Shown here: piece by piece, positions 1 to 8,961 of the stretch
Layout: each line of letters starts with the position of its first letter
Position numbering within the stretch: position 1 is the stretch's first letter
From: Psychroserpens sp. Hel_I_66
GTDB taxonomy: Bacteria; Bacteroidota; Bacteroidia; Flavobacteriales; Flavobacteriaceae
Direction: 5' to 3'
Assembly (NCBI RefSeq): GCF_000799465.1
Contig: NZ_JUGU01000001.1
Location: 2,810,501 to 2,874,500, forward strand
DNA length: 64,000 bases
Program-made: the position numbers and the translations under genes
The notes under the pieces: generated by a model
What the model was told of the DNA's origin: nothing
What the model saw: the letters and a program-made list of their open reading frames with translations, nothing else
The model's database searches: none

Positions 1-988
1 TTGACATCCTCTTAAACCGCAATGTAAATACTGTAGACAAAATAAGTATTAAGCTCAAAAGACCATTAAGATTACTTATTGGATAAACCAATTCTAGTGT
101 TTTTGGACTTATAAAAATCATCACAAAAAGAACACCAATAACTAAATATATAGCATTGTAAAACTTTTTGAAACTAGCCAGTCTTTCATTAACTTTTAAA
201 AAGTATTCGCAGTATTTAAGCAAAAAGAAATTAGAAAACAAAGCAGCAATTAAAACAGTTCTGCCATTTAAATAACCACCATCTGGCAGTATATATTGAT
301 GTATAAATCCATCTAGCGCAGCTTGCATTAAACCAATAGAAAAGACATAGATCCCATAATACAAAAATGTTTTTTCTTTTAGACTTGTGTAGAAAAACAG
401 GTAAATGATAGCAGCTAAAGACAATAGACCATAGAACAAGCCTAAAAACAGTTGTTGCCTATAATTCATCTCCCAAAATGAAGTCTCGCTATAAAGGTTG
501 AGAGGCATATTTATAGTTTCGCCATCACTGTTTAAGTGTAAATAGATTTGATGGGTTGAGTTGGCGGGCAACTCTAATTTAAAAATCGTGGCCCTATGGT
601 TTAATTGACGTTCTTTAAATGGAATTTGATCTCCACTTTTTGCTGTAGTTATCCCTTCTTCGGAAATTTGATACATCAAAGCAATATCTGTAATAGGTCT
701 AGCGGTCTCTAGATAATACGTTTTTTGAATATCATCTGAATTTTCCAACTTAAAACGTACCCAAAAGTTATCTGTTGTAAAACCAACACTATGGTTTTCA
801 GACTCTAGGTTTTCATACTCGATGTCAGGGTTTGTTAAGATGGATTCCAGACCAAATGTTTCTTTGCCAACATTAGCAAATTCAGCATACTCAAAGAGCT
901 TGCCTTTACTAGTTTCTGGATTATAAGTTACGTCTTGAGCATATAAACTCAAGCCTAAAAAAAGGGTAAATAGTAGTGTTAGTTTCAC
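1..988 (-). CDS. 7TMR-DISM membrane sensor protein, C-terminus outside window
   Basis: Partial gene; about 329 N-terminal residues are visible. A GTG start at 988 opens a signal peptide ending LSLYAQ. A periplasmic beta-rich region of the 7TMR-DISMED2 type follows (about residues 30-165), with NFWVRFKL and a typical HQIYLHL segment. From about residue 170 there are successive hydrophobic helices (FLGLFYGLLSLAAIIYLFF and others), as in the 7TM-DISM module. Such proteins normally end in a kinase, cyclase or LytTR output domain, which lies outside the window. The ATG upstream of the GTG runs into a stop at once, which supports the GTG. A 19-base motif shared with the region near 62.56 kb lies 61 bases upstream. 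Confidence 0.8.
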   Translation of the reverse strand, partial: MKLTLLFTLFLGLSLYAQDVTYNPETSKGKLFEYAEFANVGKETFGLESILTNPDIEYENLESENHSVGFTTDNFWVRFKLENSDDIQKTYYLETARPITDIALMYQISEEGITTAKSGDQIPFKERQLNHRATIFKLELPANSTHQIYLHLNSDGETINMPLNLYSETSFWEMNYRQQLFLGLFYGLLSLAAIIYLFFYTSLKEKTFLYYGIYVFSIGLMQAALDGFIHQYILPDGGYLNGRTVLIAALFSNFFLLKYCEYFLKVNERLASFKKFYNAIYLVIGVLFVMIFISPKTLELVYPISNLNGLLSLILILSTVFTLRFKRMS

Positions 989-1049
989 GTTTGGGGCATT
1001 TAACTCAATGAAACTTACGAAATTCTAACGTTTGTGGATTTTAATTTTC

Positions 1050-1068
1050 AAAATATTCGACGAAATGC
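1050..1068 (-). promoter_or_regulatory. Shared 19-base upstream motif, copy 1
   Basis: AAAATATTCGACGAAATGC on the plus strand. It matches 18 of 19 bases at 62560-62578, which also sits upstream of a minus-strand gene at a similar distance (61 versus 69 bases from the start codon). It is a candidate operator or alternative-sigma element; the factor is unknown. Confidence 0.5.
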
Positions 1069-1141
1069 ATCTTTCATAAAAATTGAAAAACAATCTAGAA
1101 GTCTATGACTTTAAATAATTTAAAAATTTTAAACGCATGTT

Positions 1142-1939
1142 TTACTTCAATCCGCTTAGAACTAAAACAGGTAAACTAGAACTGTGAAAATCCTTTTTTA
1201 GTATGGTGTTACTTTCCCAAAGTTTAGTAAAAAAACCTCTTTTACGTCTTACTACACACAACAAATCGGGCTTGTTCTCTTTGTGGTGTTCAAGAACTCC
1301 TTGAAACGTTGTTGGGTTTTCAGAATAAGTTGTATTTGTAATTAATGAAGCCAGATCCTCACCAACGTTAAAATCGTTTTCGTTGTGAAATGGTGTCTTT
1401 ACCAATAATAAATTTACAATAGATTTAAATTGATCCTTAATAGATTTTAAAGGATCAAGTGCATCTTCATTTTTAATAATTGCAGATTTTAAAGCAATCA
1501 AAATGTAAATAATTGGCCTGTAAGCATAACCTTCTGGCACTATTAAAGAGGGGATGTTGGTTTGCTTAATAATTTTACCAGAAGTTTTACCTAAATAAAC
1601 CTCATCTTTTATAGAATTTGTTCTTGGCTCAAGCAAAATTAAATCGACATCCAACGCCTTGCAAGCCAACTCTAAAGTATCTACTAATTTCCCTTTAAAG
1701 GTTTTAACTACAACCTCAACACCTTTGGTATCAATTTTAGCAACATGGTTCTTTAAAAAGGTTAAGCTTTCACGTTCTAAAATATGGTCCACTTTTATCA
1801 TAGTGCCAGCTTTTGTATAGACATTATAAATTTGAACCACATAAAGTTTTGCGCCAAAAGCTCTTGCAAAATCAACAGCATATTGTAAATGGCTCTCTGC
1901 GTTTTTAGATGATCCAACTGGGACGAGAATAGACTTCAT
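1142..1939 (-). CDS. Universal stress protein, tandem UspA domains
   Basis: A 265-residue cytoplasmic protein with two UspA folds. The first (about residues 1-140) begins MKSILVPVGSS and ends with IPSLIVPEG, the usual last strand. The second (about 145-265) is more diverged and ends SSLPVLVLSG. Double UspA proteins of this size are common in Flavobacteriia, and the family responds to starvation or redox stress. The start at 1939 was chosen because the protein begins directly at the first beta strand; an upstream in-frame ATG at 2044 would add a non-conserved hydrophobic tail and overlap the divergent gene. The classic GxGxxGx9GS/T nucleotide loop is not obvious, so ATP binding is uncertain. 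Confidence 0.9.
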   Translation of the reverse strand: MKSILVPVGSSKNAESHLQYAVDFARAFGAKLYVVQIYNVYTKAGTMIKVDHILERESLTFLKNHVAKIDTKGVEVVVKTFKGKLVDTLELACKALDVDLILLEPRTNSIKDEVYLGKTSGKIIKQTNIPSLIVPEGYAYRPIIYILIALKSAIIKNEDALDPLKSIKDQFKSIVNLLLVKTPFHNENDFNVGEDLASLITNTTYSENPTTFQGVLEHHKENKPDLLCVVRRKRGFFTKLWESNTILKKDFHSSSLPVLVLSGLK

Positions 1940-1956
1940 AATCAAATATTTAAAAG

Positions 1957-1964
1957 TAACTTTG
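1957..1964 (+). promoter_or_regulatory. Bacteroidota -7 element for the GNAT-MATE pair
   Basis: TAACTTTG fits the Bacteroidota -7 consensus TAnnTTTG. It lies about 30 bases before the ATG at 1995, which argues that an ATG-like codon at 1962 is not the real start. No clear -33 TTTG was seen. Confidence 0.5.
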
Positions 1965-1994
1965 TGTAAATATTTCGCAAAGGTAACTATTATA

Positions 1995-2495
1995 ATGATA
2001 TGTAAAGCAACATCCAAAGATCTTGAAGCAATTTTAAAAATCACAAGAGCATGTGCAAAACATATGGTTTCTAAAGGTATTTTTCAGTGGAACGAACATT
2101 ATCCCAGCAAAGAAGCTTTCGAAAATGATTTGGAAAGAGACGAACTCTACGTGCTCCAAAATAACGATACCGTAATTGGCTGCATTGTTATTTCCACTCA
2201 CATGGACGATGAGTATATACCAATACAATGGCTCACACCAAATGAACATAATATGTATATCCATAGATTGGCAGTCCATCCACAATATCAGGGCAAAGGA
2301 TATGCCCAGGATTTAATGGCTTATGCGGAAATTCACGCTCGTAAAAACCATAAAAATTCCATAAGATTAGACACGTTTTCCCAAAACCAAAGAAACCAAA
2401 AATTCTATGAGCAAAGAGGTTATAAAAAATTGGGAGATATATTTTTTCCGAAGCAAAGTAAATATCCATTTCACTGTTATGAGTTAGTACTTTGA
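1995..2495 (+). CDS. GNAT family N-acetyltransferase
   Basis: A 166-residue single-domain GNAT enzyme, expected to transfer acetyl from acetyl-CoA to an amine. The acetyl-CoA loop (motif A) is visible as RLAVHPQYQGKGYAQDLM, with the Q-x-x-G-x-G/A core. The C-terminal motif B is FYEQRGYKKLG. The substrate cannot be inferred. The start at 1995 begins in the first strand (MICKATSKDLEAI) and follows a -7 element. The stop overlaps the start of the MATE gene by four bases (TTGA), so the two are probably translationally coupled. One copy of the TTCCGAAG word lies at 2446-2453, encoding Pro-Lys. Confidence 0.9.
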   Translation: MICKATSKDLEAILKITRACAKHMVSKGIFQWNEHYPSKEAFENDLERDELYVLQNNDTVIGCIVISTHMDDEYIPIQWLTPNEHNMYIHRLAVHPQYQGKGYAQDLMAYAEIHARKNHKNSIRLDTFSQNQRNQKFYEQRGYKKLGDIFFPKQSKYPFHCYELVL

Positions 2496-3826
2496 AAACA
2501 GATATCACCTTAAAAAATATAAATAAATTGGCTATTCCTGCATTAATTTCGGGAGTGGCAGAGCCTATATTATCTTTAACCGATACTGCAATAATTGGAA
2601 ATGTAGATTACAACGCAGCAGAATCTCTAGCTGCTGTTGGCATCGTTGGAACGTTTATTTCAATGCTAATTTGGGTTTTAGGACAAACCAGAAGCGCCAT
2701 TTCATCAATTGTATCGCAACATTTAGGTGCTAATAAATTAGATGCTGTAAAAAATCTTCCTGCCCAAGCTATTTTTATAATTACATCTATTAGCCTTTTA
2801 ATCATTGTGTTCACATTACCTTTTTCTTCGGAAATTTTTAAACTCTACAATGCATCGGGCTTAATACTAGATTACAGTACAGAATATTACCAAATTAGAG
2901 TCTTCGGGTTTCCTTTTACGCTGTTCACAATCGCCATATTTGGGACATTTAGAGGGCTTCAAAATACATTTTACCCAATGATCATTGCCATTATTGGTAC
3001 TATTGTAAATATAATATTAGACTTTGCTTTTGTTTATGGTATTGATGGTTTTATAAACCCCATGCATATCAAAGGAGCTGCCTATGCTAGTGTGATTGCT
3101 CAAATTGTGATGGCACTTTGCTCTGCTTATTATTTACTCAAAAAAACAGATATCTCTTTACGAGTTTCATTTCCGTTTAATAAAGAAATTATAAACTTTA
3201 GTTTGATGGTTCTCAATCTTTTTGTGCGCACTTTGGCATTAAACGCAACTCTCTACTTTGCAACCCGGTTTGCAACATCGTATGGTACAGCCTACATTGC
3301 AGCTTATACCATTGCCATTAATCTTTGGTTTTTGGGTGCTTTTATTATTGATGGTTATGCTAGTGCTGGTAATATTCTCTCCGGAAAATTCTTAGGTGCA
3401 AAGCAATATGAAAAGCTCATTGAACTAAGTAATTTTCTCATTAAATGCGGAATTGGAGTGGGCATCATCCTAACCGTTTTAGGACTTCTTGCTTATAACT
3501 TTGTGGGCTCTGTATTTACTCAAGACCCAGAAGTTTTAGAACAGTTTTATATTATATTTTGGATTGTTTTAGCAATGCAACCACTTTGTGCATTAGCTTT
3601 TATTTTTGATGGGATGTTTAAAGGCATGGGTAAAATGAAGTTTCTTAGAAATTTATTGTTGCTTTCAACCGGACTCGTATTTATCCCAATTTTATTTTTA
3701 TTAGACAGCTTGGACCTAAAATTATATGCGGTATTTATTGCCTTGACTTTTTGGATTATTGCAAGAGGCTTCCCCTTGATCATAAAATTTAGACAACTAT
3801 TTTTGTCACTTTCACAAAAGGCGTAA
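2492..3826 (+). CDS. MATE family efflux transporter
   Basis: A 444-residue polytopic inner-membrane protein with about 12 hydrophobic segments. The N-terminal half shows the MATE signature region (LAIPALISGVAEPILSLTDT), and a second repeat starts near residue 235. The family exports cationic drugs or metabolites in exchange for Na+ or H+. The annotated start is a TTG overlapping the GNAT stop; no better in-frame ATG exists before the first helix. The sequence is closest in style to the DinF/NorM branch, but I cannot resolve the subfamily. Coupling with the acetyltransferase suggests a shared detoxification or metabolite-handling role (inference). Confidence 0.9.
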   Translation: MKTDITLKNINKLAIPALISGVAEPILSLTDTAIIGNVDYNAAESLAAVGIVGTFISMLIWVLGQTRSAISSIVSQHLGANKLDAVKNLPAQAIFIITSISLLIIVFTLPFSSEIFKLYNASGLILDYSTEYYQIRVFGFPFTLFTIAIFGTFRGLQNTFYPMIIAIIGTIVNIILDFAFVYGIDGFINPMHIKGAAYASVIAQIVMALCSAYYLLKKTDISLRVSFPFNKEIINFSLMVLNLFVRTLALNATLYFATRFATSYGTAYIAAYTIAINLWFLGAFIIDGYASAGNILSGKFLGAKQYEKLIELSNFLIKCGIGVGIILTVLGLLAYNFVGSVFTQDPEVLEQFYIIFWIVLAMQPLCALAFIFDGMFKGMGKMKFLRNLLLLSTGLVFIPILFLLDSLDLKLYAVFIALTFWIIARGFPLIIKFRQLFLSLSQKA

Positions 3827-3871
3827 CTTTGATCTTTAATTTCTTTTTAAAAAAAATCTAAAAATTAGCTT

Positions 3872-3970
3872 ATGGATTTCATGTCTTTTATTAGTGGTAG
3901 CGGACTCTTTTTAATTTTAGGAATCGTCCTTGTTATTGTATATTTCTATAACCGAAACAAAAGACGTTAG
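3872..3970 (+). CDS. Small single-pass membrane protein (32 aa)
   Basis: A short reading frame encodes 32 residues beginning MDFMSFISGSG, followed by one hydrophobic helix of about 16 residues (LFLILGIVLVIVYFYN) and a basic tail NRNKRR, as expected of an N-out/C-in membrane miniprotein. It lies 45 bases after the MATE gene on the same strand. Its stop abuts the stop of the convergent dioxygenase gene with no base between. The function is unknown; it may be an accessory subunit or simply a conserved small membrane protein. Confidence 0.55.
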   Translation: MDFMSFISGSGLFLILGIVLVIVYFYNRNKRR

Positions 3971-4627
3971 TTACCTCGTTTTAAACCAACCTGTAATACT
4001 TAAACGCTCAGTTTCTACGGGTTTAACTTCGTGCTCTATAATTTGGCTTTCAAAAACAACAATGCGTCCAGGGAACGGATAAATTATTTTTTCGGTTTCG
4101 ACACCGTTGTCGTCAAGATACAAAACGAGCTCTCCTCCATTTTCTGGTTTCCAATCTTCAGTATTTAAATAACAAACAAACGATAGTTTGCGTCTGTCAT
4201 CATTTTGAAACGTATCTATGTGACGTTTGTAGAATGTGCCTTTGGGATACAACGCGTAATGAAATTCTTTGTTTAAAATTCCCATAAAACAAGTTCTGTT
4301 CAAATAAGCTACTAAATCATTTATTTGATCAAAAAACAAGTCTTCTGCTGGGTTTGTTTTGGCTTCATCAATCCATAAAATATGATCGCCTCTAATAGAT
4401 TTAATGATTAATTCATTAACGCGATTGCCAATGGCAGCCTTTTTAAATCGATCTTCTTCGTGTTTATCAAAAAGGGACTTTCTTAAATGTGAGACGGTTT
4501 CCGAAGAAAAAAAATGATCTATAATACTGAATTTATGGGATCCAATATCTTGAATAATCTGCTCGTAGATTGGATTTTCAACAAAAGGAATCTCTACAAA
4601 AAGTTGATTAGGCATGGCATCTATCAT
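3971..4627 (-). CDS. 2OG-Fe(II) oxygenase, prolyl-4-hydroxylase type
   Basis: A 218-residue protein with the double-stranded beta-helix core of SM-20/P4H enzymes. The iron triad is visible: His136 and Asp138 in KRHIDTFQND and His199 in IIEHEVKPV. Arg208 in ETERLSITGWF would bind 2-oxoglutarate. The family couples oxidative decarboxylation of 2-oxoglutarate to hydroxylation of a protein or small molecule. The N-terminal 35 residues are not diagnostic. The start at 4627 was chosen over an upstream ATG at 4693 because that one would extend into the promoter region of queD. No partner gene indicates the substrate. Confidence 0.88.
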   Translation of the reverse strand: MIDAMPNQLFVEIPFVENPIYEQIIQDIGSHKFSIIDHFFSSETVSHLRKSLFDKHEEDRFKKAAIGNRVNELIIKSIRGDHILWIDEAKTNPAEDLFFDQINDLVAYLNRTCFMGILNKEFHYALYPKGTFYKRHIDTFQNDDRRKLSFVCYLNTEDWKPENGGELVLYLDDNGVETEKIIYPFPGRIVVFESQIIEHEVKPVETERLSITGWFKTR

Positions 4628-4711
4628 TACTTTTATTTTAAAAAAATTAGAGCTTCTATCGTTAAAAGCGCGCAAATGTAATCTAAAAACCAATTACTTT
4701 TACAAAATGAA

Positions 4712-4719
4712 TATCTTTG
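4712..4719 (+). promoter_or_regulatory. -7 element of the queD-lpxH operon
   Basis: TATCTTTG is an exact TAnnTTTG match, 20 bases before the queD ATG. A -33 element is not obvious in the 20 bases upstream. Confidence 0.5.
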
Positions 4720-4739
4720 CATTGTAAACCTATAATTAA

Positions 4740-5192
4740 ATGAGCAACATTCGCATCACAAAACAATTTTCTTTTGAAACTGGCCATGCACTTTACGGTT
4801 ACGATGGTAAATGTAAAAATGTACATGGTCACAGTTATAGACTGGATGTGACAGTGATTGGAAAACCTATTTCTGACAATAAGAACGTCAAATTTGGTAT
4901 GGTCATTGATTTTAGTGATCTCAAAAAAATCGTAAAAGAAGATATCGTTGATGTGTTTGATCATGCAACCGTGTTTAATAAAAATACGCCTCACGTAGAA
5001 TTGGCTAAGGAATTGGCATCAAGAGACCATAATGTGCTTTTGGTAGATTACCAGCCTACAAGTGAGATGATGGTCATCGATTTTGCTGAAAAAATCAAAA
5101 AACGTTTACCAAACAACATCAAATTACATTCTTTAAAACTTCAAGAAACAGCAACTTCCTACGCGCAGTGGTTTGCTTCAGATAATGAATAG
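4740..5192 (+). CDS. queD: 6-carboxy-tetrahydropterin synthase / PTPS family
   Basis: 150 residues, the normal length for QueD/6-pyruvoyl-tetrahydropterin synthase. QueD converts dihydroneopterin triphosphate to 6-carboxy-tetrahydropterin in queuosine synthesis. The zinc ligands are His16, His29 and His31 (ETGHALYG and KCKNVHGHSY), with the catalytic Cys25 in place. FDHATVFN and the late LQETATSYAQW segment are also typical. The Cys-x3-HGH spacing favours QueD over folate-type paralogues, but no other que gene is visible here. The last eight bases overlap lpxH, so the two genes form an operon. Confidence 0.9.
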   Translation: MSNIRITKQFSFETGHALYGYDGKCKNVHGHSYRLDVTVIGKPISDNKNVKFGMVIDFSDLKKIVKEDIVDVFDHATVFNKNTPHVELAKELASRDHNVLLVDYQPTSEMMVIDFAEKIKKRLPNNIKLHSLKLQETATSYAQWFASDNE

Positions 5193-5958
5193 ACCAAATA
5201 ACATAACAATACCTGCTGGAAAAAAAATCTACTTTTCGTCAGACAATCACTTGGGTGCTCCAACAAACGAAGCGTCATTGCCACGAGAAAAGAAGTTTGT
5301 AGCCTGGTTAGAGGAGATTAGAAAAGATGCAGCAGCGATATTTTTACTGGGTGATTTGTTCGATTTTTGGTTTGAATATGGTACGGTAGTGCCTAAAGGG
5401 TTTGTAAGAACATTAGGTAAACTTGCGGAAATTAGTGACTCAGGAATCCCGATTTACTTCTTTGTTGGTAATCATGATTTATGGATGAATGGTTACTTTG
5501 AAAAAGAACTCAATATCCCAGTATTTCATAAACCAAAAGAATTTATTTTCAATCATAAAACATTTTATATTGCGCATGGAGATGGTTTAGGACCTTATGA
5601 CAAAGGTTATAAACGCATGAAAAAAGTATTTACAAACCCAGTTTTTAAGTTTCTTTTTAAATGGTTACATCCAGATATTGGGATGAAAGTTGCGCAATAT
5701 CTATCTGTTAAAAATAAGCTGATTTCTGGAGAACACGATGCTACCTATTTGGGTGAAGACAAAGAATGGCTCATCCTCTTTAGCAAGTCGGAATTAGAAA
5801 AACAACATCGCGATTATTTTATATACGGTCATCGCCATTTACCTATGGAAGTGGCTTTAAACGACAACTCCAAATACGTCAATCTTGGTGATTGGATAGA
5901 GTATTTTACTTATGGTGTTTTTGATGGTGAAGAATTTGAGCTGAAGACTTATAAATAG
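5185..5958 (+). CDS. lpxH: UDP-2,3-diacylglucosamine diphosphatase (LpxH)
   Basis: A 257-residue calcineurin-like metallophosphoesterase of lipid A synthesis. It hydrolyses UDP-2,3-diacylglucosamine to lipid X at the inner-membrane surface. All metal motifs are present in order: SSDNHLG (about 18-24), GDLFDFW, GNHDLW, HGDGLGPYDKGYK and the late YGHRH. FDFWFEYG is characteristic of LpxH rather than of general phosphoesterases. The ATG at 5185 lies inside the end of queD and places the first metal motif at the usual distance; a TTG at 5173 would add four residues. It is convergent with the MFS gene, whose stop is two bases away. Confidence 0.92.
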   Translation: MNRPNNITIPAGKKIYFSSDNHLGAPTNEASLPREKKFVAWLEEIRKDAAAIFLLGDLFDFWFEYGTVVPKGFVRTLGKLAEISDSGIPIYFFVGNHDLWMNGYFEKELNIPVFHKPKEFIFNHKTFYIAHGDGLGPYDKGYKRMKKVFTNPVFKFLFKWLHPDIGMKVAQYLSVKNKLISGEHDATYLGEDKEWLILFSKSELEKQHRDYFIYGHRHLPMEVALNDNSKYVNLGDWIEYFTYGVFDGEEFELKTYK

Positions 5959-5959
5959 T

Positions 5960-7249
5960 TTAGAGTTCCTCCCTCTCATGCTCTTCAATATCCTTTCTCA
6001 AATCTAATTTTCTAAATGAAGGCGATACCAATCCTGTAGTCACCACAGTTATTAATGTCATGGTTCCTCCAAAAACGACTGCAGTCACAGTTCCCATTAA
6101 TTTTGCGGTGAGTCCGCTTTCAAAAGCGCCTAATTCATTACTCGACCCAACAAACATTGAATTTACAGATGCCACTCTACCTCTCATATGGTCTGGAGTT
6201 TTAAGTTGTAATATGGTTTGACGTATCACCATTGACACACCATCGGTCACACCACTAAAAAACAATGCCACTACCGAAACCCAAAATATGGATGATAAAC
6301 CAAATACAATAATACAGACTCCAAAGCCAAAAATAGCAGCCAATAATTTCATTCCAGCGTTTTTACTAATTGGGATATAGGCAGTCACCAACATCGTCAA
6401 AAAAGCACCAACAGCAGGAGCTGCTCGTAATACTCCAAAACCTTCACTACCAACTTTTAAAATATCTTGTGCAAATACAGGCAATAAAGCAATGGCTCCA
6501 CCAAATAAAACCGCAATCATATCCAGAGTTATGGCACCTAAAATGACTTTTGTTTTAAATACGAATTTCACACCTTCTGTGAGACTTTCAATAATAGGTT
6601 CTCCAATTTTTGGGTTTAAAATGGGTTTCTTTTTTATAAACATCAACACAAACAAGGATAACAAAACAAGCCCAAATACTATAAGCAATGAGTAATGCAC
6701 ACCCATTTGGTCGTTTTTTCCTAACCAATGGATAGAAAATCCTGCAAAAGCAGGTCCTAATACCGAAGCCATTTGCCAAGTCGAACTGTTCCAAGTCGCT
6801 GCGTTTGGATATATTTTCTTCGGAACTATGAGCGCAACCAAAGAAAATATCGTGGGCCCAAAAAACGAACGTAGAAACCCTCCAAAAAACACCAATGCAT
6901 AAATGCTATATAAAATATTTTGTGTTGACCAGTTCTGTGTTACGTCTTCCGAAGTTAACCAAAACAACCCAAAACTTATCAATGAAAATGCTGCGATACA
7001 AATAGCGAGTAGATTTCGCTTTTCTTTTTGATCTACTATATGACCAGCAAATAATGCCATAGTAAAGGCAGGAATAATTTCCATTAGCCCAATTAACCCT
7101 AATGACCATGGATCTTTTGTTAAGGAATAGACTTGCCACTCAATTATGATAAATTGCATAGACCAGCCAAAAACCAGCGCAAACCTTAATATTAAAAAAA
7201 TATTGAATTCCCTATACCGCAATGCTGCGTATGGATCTTTTTTAGCCAT
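5960..7249 (-). CDS. MFS transporter (EntS-like)
   Basis: 429 residues with about 12 transmembrane helices. The loop GHIVDQKEKRN between helices 2 and 3 is the MFS motif A (G-x-x-x-D-R/Q-x-x-R/K). The overall pattern, including GPTIFSLVALIVP and RQTILQLKTPDHMRGRVAS, matches the MFS_3/EntS group of exporters. The substrate is unknown. It starts three bases after recJ ends, so it is the last gene of the osmC-dinB-recJ-MFS run. The C-terminal tail KDIEEHEREEL is charged and cytoplasmic. Confidence 0.88.
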   Translation of the reverse strand: MAKKDPYAALRYREFNIFLILRFALVFGWSMQFIIIEWQVYSLTKDPWSLGLIGLMEIIPAFTMALFAGHIVDQKEKRNLLAICIAAFSLISFGLFWLTSEDVTQNWSTQNILYSIYALVFFGGFLRSFFGPTIFSLVALIVPKKIYPNAATWNSSTWQMASVLGPAFAGFSIHWLGKNDQMGVHYSLLIVFGLVLLSLFVLMFIKKKPILNPKIGEPIIESLTEGVKFVFKTKVILGAITLDMIAVLFGGAIALLPVFAQDILKVGSEGFGVLRAAPAVGAFLTMLVTAYIPISKNAGMKLLAAIFGFGVCIIVFGLSSIFWVSVVALFFSGVTDGVSMVIRQTILQLKTPDHMRGRVASVNSMFVGSSNELGAFESGLTAKLMGTVTAVVFGGTMTLITVVTTGLVSPSFRKLDLRKDIEEHEREEL

Positions 7250-7252
7250 TGG

Positions 7253-8941
7253 TTATGCTTTAATATCTCTCAATTTTAATTGTAAACTCGTATTGCCCTG
7301 CCAATGATTCTCATCAATAGAATATACTGCATCAAAATGCTTATTATCTGTAATCAAATCACATTTATCACCTAAGTTAAAACCAATACAAACTACTTTC
7401 TCTTTGCCCTGAATAGCTGTTATTCGCAAATGTTTATCATCTTCTCCAACACACTTACCATAACCGGTGTCTCTTAACTTTTCGGTCATAAAAATTGGTG
7501 TCATATTTCCTGGACCAAATGGTGCAAATTGGCTAATGATTCTATAAAACTTCGGAGTAATATCTTTTAAATCGATTTGCATATCCACTCGTATTTCTGG
7601 AGTGAGCAAACTTCTATCAATTGTTTTCGTAACCTCGTCTTCAAAGGCTTGTTTAAACGCTTCGTAATTTTCTTCTTTAAGCGTTAATCCTGCTGCGTAT
7701 TTATGTCCGCCAAATTGCTCAATATGCTCTGAGCAAGCTTCTAATGCATTATACACATCAAATCCTTTTACAGATCTCGCAGATGCTGCTAACCTATCAC
7801 CGCTTTTTGTAAATACGAGCGTTGGTCTGTAATAGGTTTCGGTTAATCTTGAAGCCACAATGCCAATTACTCCTTTGTGCCAATTTTCATGATAAACTAC
7901 AGATGTTAATCTATCTTTTTCATTGTTTTCCTCAATTTGAACGAGAGCTTCTTCAGTTATTCTTCTATCTGCTTCTCGCCTATCTAAATTAAACTCATTG
8001 ATTTCTTTGGCGTATTCTTTGGCGAGTTCTTCATTGGTTTCTGTCAATAATGTTACTGCATAATTTCCATGCTTCATTCTGCCTGCAGCATTAATTCTTG
8101 GAGCCACAATAAAAACAACATCGGTAATAGTAAGTTCTTCTTTTTTAACTTGTTCTATAATGGCTTTTATTCCTGGTCGTGGTTGTGTGTTTATAATTTG
8201 TAAACCGAAATAGGCCAACGCACGATTTTCGCCAACAATGGGTACAATATCTGCTCCAATAGCTGTGGCTACCAAATCGAGGTATTCTCCTAAATCTTCA
8301 ATAGTTTTATTATCTTTTGATGCTAAAGCTTGAACGAGTTTAAATCCAACTCCGCAACCACACAGTTCTTTAAACGGATAGTCACAATCGTCTCGTTTTG
8401 GATCTAATACAGCAACCGCTTTTGGCAATTCACTTCCTGGTCTATGATGGTCACAGATGATGAAATCAATGCCTTTTTCCGAAGCATAATTTATTTTTTC
8501 AATCGCTTTTACACCACAATCTAATGCTATTATTAACGAAAACTCGTTGTCTTGGGCAAAGTCGATGCCTTTGTATGAAATCCCGTAACCTTCATCGTAG
8601 CGATCTGGAATGTAGGTTGCAATCCTATGTGATTTTGTTTTCAAATACGACGACATCAATGCTACAGAGGTCGTGCCATCTACATCGTAATCTCCAAAGA
8701 CTAAAATATTTTCATTGTTATGTAGTGCATCTTCAATTCTTGCGACTGCTTTATCCATGTCTTTCATTAAAAAAGGATCATGCAAATCCTCAAAACTTGG
8801 TCTAAAAAAACGCTTGGCTTCTTCGTAAGTTTCAATTCCTCTTTGAACGAGTAAAGTTGCAACAGATTCATCTACCTGAAGCGACTTTTGCAAATCTTCA
8901 ACAGTTTTAGAATCTGGTTTTGGCTTTAACGTCCAACGCAT
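7253..8941 (-). CDS. recJ: Single-stranded-DNA-specific 5'-3' exonuclease
   Basis: 562 residues, normal for bacterial RecJ. It degrades single-stranded DNA 5' to 3' in RecF recombination, mismatch repair and base excision repair. The DHH domain shows DYDVDGTTS (84-92), ALDCG (about 139-143) and DHH at 164-166, which bind Mn2+. The DHHA1 domain contains GGHKYAAG at about 400. The C-terminal OB fold ends in QLKLRDIKA. It lies 20 bases downstream of the dinB-like gene. Confidence 0.96.
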   Translation of the reverse strand: MRWTLKPKPDSKTVEDLQKSLQVDESVATLLVQRGIETYEEAKRFFRPSFEDLHDPFLMKDMDKAVARIEDALHNNENILVFGDYDVDGTTSVALMSSYLKTKSHRIATYIPDRYDEGYGISYKGIDFAQDNEFSLIIALDCGVKAIEKINYASEKGIDFIICDHHRPGSELPKAVAVLDPKRDDCDYPFKELCGCGVGFKLVQALASKDNKTIEDLGEYLDLVATAIGADIVPIVGENRALAYFGLQIINTQPRPGIKAIIEQVKKEELTITDVVFIVAPRINAAGRMKHGNYAVTLLTETNEELAKEYAKEINEFNLDRREADRRITEEALVQIEENNEKDRLTSVVYHENWHKGVIGIVASRLTETYYRPTLVFTKSGDRLAASARSVKGFDVYNALEACSEHIEQFGGHKYAAGLTLKEENYEAFKQAFEDEVTKTIDRSLLTPEIRVDMQIDLKDITPKFYRIISQFAPFGPGNMTPIFMTEKLRDTGYGKCVGEDDKHLRITAIQGKEKVVCIGFNLGDKCDLITDNKHFDAVYSIDENHWQGNTSLQLKLRDIKA

Positions 8942-8961
8942 AGTTTTGTAGAGAATTTTAA

